From positions 45,930,742-45,994,741 of the forward strand of contig QVOM02000119.1 in assembly GCA_003586115.2 (NCBI GenBank): a DNA stretch of 64,000 bases. Direction: 5' to 3'. Within the stretch, counting starts at the first letter, position 1. Every line of letters begins with the position of its first letter. The notes beneath the pieces are model-generated. The model had not been told where the DNA came from. It searched no databases and saw only the letters and a program-made list of their open reading frames with translations. The position numbers and the translations under genes are program-made. This DNA is from Salvator merianae. Its lineage: Eukaryota > Chordata > Lepidosauria > Squamata > Teiidae. Positions 56,024 through 64,000 of this stretch are shown one piece after another.

Positions 56024-57244
56024 GTAAGTCCATCCTGGTTTTGCTTTTAAGAAGTTATCTTCAATCAATTAATTCTAAAGTAGATGAAATGAAATAAATA
56101 TATTCCAATAAATTGTAAGGTACCTAAAAACTCTTCTGTTTCTATTTTTCTGGTGGAGAATGATAGATGTTCAGACCTGCAAACTTCTTTTAAGCAGATT
56201 TGCCAGGATTCTGGTTATGGCACAGTTAGTTACTGCATTAACTTTGGTCTGTGACCGTAATAAAGACTATACTACTAGTTACTGCATTAAGTTTACGTTA
56301 GCATTATAATGCTAACGTGGAGAATTTTTGCAATCTTGAGAACTTCTTGTTTCCCATTTAATGAAAAGCACAGAAAACTGTTAAGGGCAAACTAAATTTT
56401 CTCCTGTCTGGGTGGGTGTATTTACATGAATATATGTTTTTGCACTTGTGGAAACATATTATAAATTAACAAATTTGCAATTTAATATTTAATGTTTATG
56501 AAATCAAAGGTTATCTCCAAAAGCATTATTAAAAAAGCATTATAAAAACTGACATTGGAGTGAAAGGAAAGTGCCAGGGTTGAATGAATTCACTCTCAAG
56601 GTGCTCTCTGGCTGTCTTGATGATGGGGAAATTACCATCCTAGGGCAAGTGTAAAATTTATAGCTCTCTACGCCTTCATGGGTGCATTTGCAGTTAGCAG
56701 TTGTGTTTGGTGCAGTACACCGGAAAGCAGTACAGCAGTGTTTCCTGCCCTCCTCATCCTGCTGTCCTTCCCCTCACTCGTATTGGATGGTATGTTTTTC
56801 TAGGTGACCAATCAGAATAGAGGATACCGTTTGTGCAGTAACTGATGGCTTAAGTAGCTTCATTCACCACTTTTAAAAACTGCATAAGCATTGTCCTTTA
56901 AAAAATTGATGGTTTGGGAAGTGCAGATCCTTCTCAGCTGCCTTGGGGGGGGGGGGAAAGGAGTAAAAAAGGCCACTATCCTTTCACTGTTGAGAGAGGG
57001 GAGCTGGAGCAAGAGCAAGAGCTCCTTCGTCACTTTTGTTCATACTTGCTTGCTTACTTTCCCTTTTCACAGTCGAATGTAAGCTGTGATCTGAGGAGAT
57101 ATGGGGAGAAACTGAAGGGGACAGAAATGCATATAGAGTCTGGGAAGTTTTACACTGACAGAGGGGAAAAAGGTAGGATAGCTGCTTGTGAAAATGTTGG
57201 CAAGACAAGGCCCCAATCTGCTGCAGGAGCAACAGCTTCACTCT
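56024..57244 (+). other. ANKS1B: Downstream ANKS1B intron, no other feature
   Basis: Begins with the GTAAGT donor. AT-rich, with a 12-bp G run at 56945-56956. The next ANKS1B exon is not in this stretch. Confidence 0.55.
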
Positions 57245-57853
57245 GGGCCTTTTCGCACTGAGCTCGGTAGACCGTTCCCAGTAGTCGGCTTCGGCCCGGA
57301 GAGGTTGGGGAACACTCGGTGCCATTCGCACTCCCGGCCAGCAGAATGGACCCGAAGCCGACTAGCAGAGGGAACAGTGCGAATGGTAGCCGCTAGTTCG
57401 GTACCCACTTCGCACCCACTTCGCACCCGCTTCGCACCTTCGCACCTACTTCGTACCCAGAGGGCTGGTTACGAAGCCAGCTTCGTAACGGCAGCTCAGT
57501 TACTCAGCCGAAAGGGCTATCCCGGGTACGAAGTTTCGTACCGGGTTACGAAGCAGCGGAGCGGGGTACGGAAACTTCGCACCCCGGATGCGAAGCAGCG
57601 GAGCGCGCATGCGTAGCCGCAACAGCCACACCCGACGCCGAGGCAAACAGTGCGAAAGCACCGTGCCCGATCTTCGCTCCATCGCACAGGTCGGGATGAA
57701 GACATCTTTTTTGTTGTCTTGCCTTATCCAGCTTCGGGTTTGGATCGGGTACGAAGCGGTCAGGATCGGGTGAGGCACGCGGCCGCGGCAGTATGAACGC
57801 TCCGTTCTAGCGAGCGGACTGGAACGGTCTACCGCTACAGTGCGAAAAGGCCC
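57245..57853. mobile_element. CpG-rich MITE, GGGCCTKTTTGCAC family, copy D
   Basis: Ends GGGCCTTTTCGCACTGAGCT then CGGTAGACCGTTCC, and the mirrored GGAACGGTCTACCGCTACAG then TGCGAAAAGGCCC, with TCT on both sides (57242-57244 and 57854-57856). 609 bp. It is far more GC- and CpG-rich than anything else here, with sub-repeats of CTTCGCACCC, a CGAAGCAGCGGAGCG pair and palindromes such as GTTACGAAG-CCAG-CTTCGTAAC. Retained CpGs suggest recent insertion. Frames of 142 and 135 codons on opposite strands result from the composition. Confidence 0.88.
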
Positions 57854-57985
57854 TCTGAGTCCAGCTGCATGTTTGATTTCTGGCCTGCAGCTGAGCACCT
57901 GAAGCATAATTACTGTGATCCTATCTTTTTAGAGGTGGTTGTCTTCTCCATCATCCAAACCAAAACCTGGTTCAGACCAGTATAA

Positions 57986-58409
57986 GGGCCTTCCTGCACT
58001 TCCCTTGATCAGAATCAGTAAATCTGGAACTGCCAGGCTTCTTGATTCGGGCCGTGAAAAAGTGTGGACTGGATCAGTGCCATCTGCATGACAGCTCTGG
58101 TCCAGACCTGCCCACCTTGTAGCCTCGCAGCATCTGCAGACTTTGAGGCCAGGCTCCAACACCTCTGAGGGCTGTGAACAAAAGCTCCTAGCCTCAGAGC
58201 TTTTAGGGGATGCATTTCAGCAGCACACTATGGCATGTTAGTGAAACGCGTCTCCTGGTAGTCCAGAACATGGGAGGCGTGCCTTCTGCATGCCTCCTGT
58301 GTTCTGGATCAGGCATTCTGGTACACCGGTAGACATATTTAATTTTGTCTACTGGTGATACTGAGCAAGGCCTCCCTGATCTGGATCACACTCCATCTAA
58401 TGCAGACCT
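57986..58409. mobile_element. MITE, GGGCCTKTTTGCAC family, copy E (related to copy B)
   Basis: Left end GGGCCTTCCTGCACTTCCC, then GATCAGAATCAGTAAATCTG, parallel to copy B. Later GCGTGCCTTCTGCATGCCTC also matches B. The right end is decayed (AATGCAGACCT). Confidence 0.65.
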
Positions 58410-58410
58410 A

Positions 58411-58500
58411 GGCTGTATCCAGACATCACTTACTTATTCCAATGGACCCAGTGCTTTATTCCCAAACATAGAATAAGTAAGCGACATCTGGATGCAGCTG
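58411..58500. mobile_element. Palindromic MITE, diverged copy of 20941-21064
   Basis: GGCTGTATCCAGACATCACT then TACTTATTCC mirrors GAATAAGTAAGCGACATCTG then GATGCAGC. Both copies share ACTTATTC and the CCAGAC end. Confidence 0.78.
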
Positions 58501-58587
58501 GAGTGTTCCAGCAGGGGCTGTGTGGCCTCACAGATCCACATTAACGTGAAGATTTCTGAGGCCCAGGAACTTGCTACATGAGACTTT

Positions 58588-59107
58588 GGGCATTTTTGCA
58601 CTTCCAACAATAGAACATTCTAATTAGTATGGTTCGGGCTGGTCAGGATTGGATACAGTGAGGAGTGTTTGCACCTGTCAGTGCTGAAACATTCTGCAAG
58701 CCAACCAGCAGGGGAAGCAGTGCAAATGGGAGTGCACTAGTGAGGTAGCTGGGTCTGGACCCAGAGGAGCTGGAGCCCAACTTGAGTCCAGAACAGCTGC
58801 CAGTGTCCAGACCCCAAAGTCCGAACTTGGGTTCGAATAATCAGACTGCACCTGTGCGGCCACGCAGGCCACACCCCATCACCTTTCCGCACTAGGAAGT
58901 GGTGTGAACACACCTTTCCTGATCTGCACCTGATTGTGCTGGTCAGCTTGGAGACTACAATTTAACTGACCGCAGCTGGTAGGCTTCAAGTGAGTATCAG
59001 GCAGACTGCGGTGCTTTTCGGGTCAGCTGGGGCTGTTTGCCAGCGTGAATGCTGCGTTCCAGCGAGTGTGCTGGAACGTTTTTGCTCGCTAAGTGCAAAC
59101 AGTCCCC
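58588..59107. mobile_element. MITE, GGGCCTKTTTGCAC family, copy F
   Basis: Left end GGGCATTTTTGCACTTCC, then AGAACATTC. Right end GGAACGTTTTTGCTCGCTAA then GTGCAAACAGTCCCC, an imperfect inverted match. A further family-like end, AAGTGCAGAAAGAGCCT, lies at 59125-59141, so a second element may overlap. Confidence 0.6.
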
Positions 59108-59141
59108 TTGTTTCTGACTAAACATAAGTGCAGAAAGAGCC

Positions 59142-62100
59142 TCAGACTCTTTCATTCCTGCATGTTCTGCTGCACTTTCTACTTCCTCCCACCTCCTCAG
59201 ATTGGAAACATTTGACTCTAAAAGGGGAGAGTGAGAAGGAGAACTCCTATTGGACTCATGCTGCACAGCATAATGCCTTTAAAAAAATCCCAACCCCTGG
59301 AGGTGTTATAGTTTCCCCAATGCTTAGTCTCTTCCATAGAGGCAGGTGACTCAGTAGCCATGTGTAATCATAACACACTGAAAGAAGGAAGTCATGCTTC
59401 ATTGTCCATGCACAAGCAAACATTCCTTTAGTGAATCCTCACATAAGAAGAATGATTGAGTAGGAATTCTTATCTCTTCTTTGCGGGAAGTTGCAGAGAC
59501 AGGACTGGACAGCTGACTACCCTGTCCTTATGTGGCAACAGCAGACACAGAGGAGAAAGAGAAGGACAGCAGAGGAAAATACGCTGGAAACAGAGGTCTT
59601 TTGTTGGCATTGGCTCAACCTTTCGTTATATTATTTGGAATGCAATATTAGATTCAAAAGCAGATTGCCTTCATTCCAGGGCTGATTTTTTGATGGCACA
59701 TTTGGAAGATGCTAAACATTAAAAAGAAATAATACCTTATAGTTAATCTTCTATAAATGTTCTGAGTATTTTAGTTGCAAGCTGGATGGGACGTTCAGTA
59801 AAAGTCAATGGCTTGCTCTTTGTTTTATATGAAACCTTTGTTTTGTTTACGGAAATCTTTTGTCTATGGCATTTCACTTATGGATACATGCTTTCTCTAT
59901 TTTCAGCTGGTCAGAAACAGCAGGGTTGCATGTGTACTTCTGGTGGAAAATAAATTGAGAAAATAGTCTCAGTGAGACAGAGACAGAAGTGTGCTGTCAT
60001 AAAAATATCTCTTCCCTTAAGGCTACCACTAAACTCTCACAGTGAGGAAATATTTATCTGAACATTGTTAGAGGCTGTCATATTGTGCCTTGATAATGGC
60101 AGGCCATTTATTATAGCAGAAACTTTTTCTGGCCTTATTTGGGACTGTTTTAAAAAACAAACAAAAAAACACAATCTGTTCCCCTTCCTTTGTGTACGTG
60201 AAAAGGGATTTCTGTTTCTGAAATTCAAAAATTCTGTTTTCGTTTTTATGTTATAATGGAGTAATGTCCATGGTTGCAGGAGAAGTTGACATTATTAATT
60301 TCAACTTTTTGTATTAATTTGATTCATCCTGCTTTTCTGAAAATGAAGCTTTACTTTTTTCTTTTTTTTACTTTAATTTCGATTTCTACCCCACCCTATA
60401 CTGAGGGGTCCCAGGGCGGCTAACAATTTCATGTTCTGGTGCAAGATATTTAGTGAGGCAATATCTTTTCAAATCAGAAGAGAAGCGGAGTTTCCTACCT
60501 TTTTCCATGGAATTGCTTTCTACAGTGTGGTACTCATGTTGCTACCAAAGAAACAGCTGTCTGCCTAGGAGGGCCTTTCAGCACTTAGCTATAAAATAGT
60601 TCAGTGCAAGTCTCAGACTCCTGGGTCTTTGAGGAGTCCCAGGGGTCTTTGAAGCCAGAAACCTTAGTTCCTTGCAGCAGGCTCTGAAGCCCATGCAAGC
60701 TTCGCAGTGGTGCAGAGCAGCACTGGGGCAGTCCCCAAATAGCCATCTGAAGTGTGGACATGCCTGCTTCAGGACAGCTGAATTGCTCCACCCACTATTT
60801 TTCATTCATCTTTTGATACAAGGGATGGAGAATGCCCATTTATGAAAAGAGGCAGAAGTGCAGGCACCATTATTGGCTCTCATTTGAAACAGTCAGAAGC
60901 AGCCTTGAATCTCTCCTTGACTATCATCCTGCTCTTCTGATCAGGCAGTCTCTTCCCTTTGTGCCATGCTCTCCCCAAGTGATCTTTCCTATTTTTTCTC
61001 TTCATCACTGGATGAAGAATCTTGGGCTGCTTCCAAATGGCATGCATTATTCCGCTCCATGCTGGTCTGATCCACATACAGCGACCTGCTCCAGCCCAAC
61101 TTCAGACACTGGGAACAAAAGTTCCGAGCCTTCAAAGTTGCCAGCCGGGGCTGTTCTAGCCAGGTACCCAGAAGTGGTGTACTGGTAGGGCTGCTTCTAG
61201 GAACCAAGGAAATGGTGCTAGCTCCTTGTGCTCAGTAGACTGAACCAGCTACTTACTGCCAGCTACATGCAAGCAGATGGTCTGGTCTACCACTGGGGAG
61301 TGATTTGGAGCAAGCTATGGCACTATTTTCTTGCTGGCTCCTGCTCCAACTCCGCACCCATGCAGACATGGTTTTCCCCAGAAGCCACAATCCTCCCAGT
61401 AGACTTGTCTGCAATGCAGACAAAGAATTCTCCAGAGGCTCCTGGTCTGATCCAGCAATCCAGTGCAGTTTCTACCTTGGACTCTCTCCAGGTCCCTCTG
61501 TGCCCCAGTCCTTCCAGACTGATTTTAGAGAAATGTTAACAGTGAAATAAAAATCCAGGAGTGTCCCAGAGAAAACAGGTGAATTAGCAACCCTACATTT
61601 GTGAGAAGGGGCTTCAAGTTTTAACTTGTACTTTACTTGCATAATTCCAATGTGATCCTACCTGGTTGGAGGTGATAGTCTTCTTCTACATAAGCCATCA
61701 CCCCAGTGGTCTTTATATGTACTGCTCTAGGATTCGAACACACCTGTGTTGCCCATCTTGTGATTGGCAGCAGTGGTTCTTCTTGCCATTTAGGAGGTAA
61801 TGGGACTGTTGGGTATATGGGCACCACAACAGAAGAAGTCCAACACCACAGATCCATTGGTAGGTTGTTGCATTGAAACATACTATTTATTCCATATTAA
61901 TATATTGTTGTTGTTTTTCAAAAGCCTAACCTCTTTGCAAAGGATTCAGGTGTAAGGTATGATACTGGAAATGGTTTTAAGATGTATACTCCTAATAATG
62001 ATTACTCAAAAGTAATTGTACTAATTGAATTGTGTTTAGAATCCTACAGTTCCTTTACTGCAGTAGAATCTATAACTGTTTCAGTTAATATATTGTTGTT

Positions 62101-62679
62101 AAATGGGAAGTATCCTGAATGATGGAAGGCTACAGTCCATAATCCACTAACTGGTTCAGATGGGTTCCAGAGTGAGGAAGAAGGATGTGGTTTGTGTGTA
62201 CTGCATGTGTCTTTGTCATACGCAAAACCCATAATATTTTTGGAATATTGGTTTTCTAACCAAGTGCTTCTGTATTGTATCAAAAAGTGATACGTGACAA
62301 TAGGATTTTTATACACTTTCACCACAAAACATCTCAAAGATCTCATGTTTTATTGTTTGCTTGCATTGGTGCTTATGTAATGGAAGCAAGGTATTTTGAA
62401 ACAAAAATAATGATATAAGACTCTACACTTTTACCAATGGGTGTGTGGCCTTGGATGGTGGCTGAAAACAGGGGACTTTGAAATAATATTGTCCTTAAAA
62501 TGTTAATGAAGTATAAGCTACCAAATTAAGGGCAGTAAAAAAGAACAGCACTCTGTCCATGCACAATAACAAAAAAGAAACAATTCTGTGGAGATGCTCA
62601 ACTGTCAGATTGCAAAAGCAACAGTTCCATATCTAGGGAGATAGGATCTGGAGCTTGCACTTTGCTTGTTGTGGTGGAG
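59142..62679. other. Downstream intronic sequence, no gene seen
   Basis: A minus-strand LINE tail lies at 60370-60440 (TTTCTACCCCACCCTATACT). A GGGCCTTTCAGCACTTAGCT end of the MITE family is at about 60569, without a partner I could find. I searched for the next ANKS1B exon (end of SAM2) and did not see it. Confidence 0.45.
60370..60440 (-). repeat. Minus-strand LINE 3' tail
   Basis: TTTCGATTTCTACCCCACCC then GGGTCCCAGGGCGGCTAACA, the recurring tail in minus orientation. Confidence 0.75.
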
Positions 62680-63490
62680 AAGAAAAGTACCTGGAGCATT
62701 TTATATCTTGCACTTCACCCAAAGATCCCAGAGCAGGTCACAACAATAAAAAATAAAACATATAACATATAACATATAACATATACATAAAACATATTTA
62801 AAATATAACTCTGGCAAGACCACAGTCAGAACATTAAAGGCCTAGGTAAAGAGATAATGTTTTAACCTGGCACCAAAAACCATATAATGTAGGTGCCTGG
62901 TGAACCTCCAGAGGGAAGCTGTTCCAGAGTCTGGAAGCCACCACAGAAAAGGCCCTCTTGGATGTCCCTACCTTTTGCACCTTTGAGAGAGCATAACTAC
63001 AAGAAGACCTTCTCCTTGAGATCTCATTACTCAGGTAGGTCTATATGGGAGAAAGCGCTCCTTCAGATAACCAAGGCCCACCATTTTGAACTTTACATAT
63101 TAGCATTAATACCTTGAATTGGGCTCAGAAGCAAATAGGCAACCAGTGCAGACCTTTCAGGACCTGCATGAGGTACATCTGGCCAGAAACCCCCATCAGA
63201 AATCAAGCTGCTGCACAATCTGCTCTAGTTCCAGCTTCCAAGAATTTTCAAGAGTAGCCCCATATAAAGTCTATTACAGCAGTCTAATTTGTAGGTTACC
63301 AGGATGTAGATCACTGTGGCCAAGTTATCCCTATCCAAGAAAGGCTGGAGCTGGAAAACCAGATGGAGATGGAGACAGGCATTCCTGGCTACCGCTACCA
63401 TATGGGTCTCAGATGACAGCAATAAATCCAGCAGCACCTCCAGATCACACAACTGTTCTTTCTGAGATGTCTGCACTGGAGATTTTCAGA
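62680..63490 (-). mobile_element. L2/CR1-group LINE 3' end, minus strand
   Basis: The minus-strand frame at 63225-63476 reads VARNACLHLHLVFQLQPFLD, RDNLATVIYILVTYKLDCCN, RLYMGLLLKI: the same C-terminal block as at 9900-10010. The 3' region ends in TTGCACTTCACCCAAAGATC near 62710, followed by ATAACATAT-type A-rich repeats. Confidence 0.82.
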
Positions 63491-63679
63491 CTATTTTAAA
63501 GTGGCTTGAGAAGAAATGGCTTAAATGGCAGTTTGTAAAGACTTCAGCACTCACTGCAGCATGTATCATGTGAACCTGTCACACTATAGCCTAATCCAAA
63601 AAGAAGTATTATACTTGTGTGACTGGCCACTCAATTTACCATTGTTAGTATTTGTTTTTAGTCCACGGAACATCTTTAT

Positions 63680-64000
63680 TGCCTCTTCCCTTGTGTCTGA
63701 ATCCTTCTTAAAATGAGGTGATCAGAAGTAGTACTGAGTACAGAAGAAGTATTGCTTCCCATACTTTGAACACTGCTGTCTTACTGATGCAGCCCCAAAC
63801 TGCATTTGCCTTTTTGCTGCACATCATATTACTGACTCATACAGTCTGAGGTCTGCTAATTTTTTTTTCTGTTCATACTGTCACCAAGCCAAGTATTTCT
63901 CATTTTGCATCTGTGCATTGGATTTAGTTTGTCCTTGTAATTGTAGTACTCTGCATTTGTGCCTATTAACCTTATTCTGTTATTCTCAACCCAGCTCTCT
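63680..64000. repeat. Probable old interspersed repeat, cut by the window edge
   Basis: AAATGAGGTGATCAGAAGTA, CCCCAAACTGCATTTGCCTT and GTAGTACTCTGCATTTGTGC resemble a very common reptile repeat that I associate with CR1-type 3' regions. Family and orientation are uncertain. Confidence 0.4.

Noticed and set aside
57188..57907. Overlapping 142- and 135-codon frames on opposite strands
   Set aside because: They lie within a CpG-rich MITE bounded by inverted repeats; high GC lowers stop frequency.
1..64000. CRISPR array, operon or other prokaryotic system
   Set aside because: Sequence is a vertebrate intronic region with spliced exons, LINEs, SINEs and microsatellites; no regularly spaced direct repeats or gene cluster.

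Overview
This is a piece of a vertebrate nuclear genome, most likely a squamate reptile (a lizard). Three things point there. It carries a BovB (RTE) LINE, CR1 LINEs with the (ATTCTATG)n tail, and many degenerate L2/CR1-group LINEs and tRNA-derived SINEs of the kind that fill lizard genomes. It is AT-rich with microsatellites. The only host coding sequence is two short exons with consensus splice sites. I cannot name the species.

Host gene: the window lies inside ANKS1B (AIDA-1) on the + strand. Exon 43572-43670 (33 codons) encodes the C-terminal half of the first SAM domain. Exon 55871-56023 (51 codons) encodes the SAM1-SAM2 linker and most of the second SAM domain. Both are phase 0 at each end. 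They are separated by an intron of about 12.2 kb; bases 1-43571 and 56024-64000 would be flanking introns. I found no other exon, no intact RNA gene, and no promoter.

Layout: 1-1745 is a minus-strand BovB LINE cut by the window edge. 3.0-3.8, 6.05-8.62 and 9.7-10.7 kb are decayed + strand L2/CR1-group LINEs, two of them carrying nested insertions. 13.9-16.3 kb looks like an L1-like relic split by a DNA transposon with a TAA target duplication. 17.2-18.7 kb holds MITE and SINE fragments. 18.7-20.7 kb is mostly unique sequence. 20.7-21.5 kb has a (TAA)n microsatellite and two foldback elements. Two related solo LTRs lie at 23.2 and 27.6 kb. 28.1-31.9 kb is mostly unique. A MITE lies at 32.6 kb and minus-strand LINEs at 33.5-35.2 and 38.2-39.96 kb. 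The most intact element is a 5'-truncated CR1 at 35.49-37.66 kb whose reverse-transcriptase frame is open for about 700 codons; a second young CR1 fragment lies at 55.06-55.55 kb. 41.9-42.8 kb is a nested inverted-repeat structure. 57.2-59.1 kb is a cluster of MITEs, one of them strikingly CpG-rich.

The main signal beyond the gene is a set of non-autonomous DNA transposons. One family has termini close to GGGCCTTTTTGCACTT and at least five copies here; a second has GGGTGTGTTCAGAC termini. Ends and 3-bp target duplications suggest PIF/Harbinger-like MITEs, but no transposase is present. I see no operon, CRISPR array, tailored gene cluster or other novel multi-gene system; the interesting content is mobile-element structure inside a large neuronal gene.
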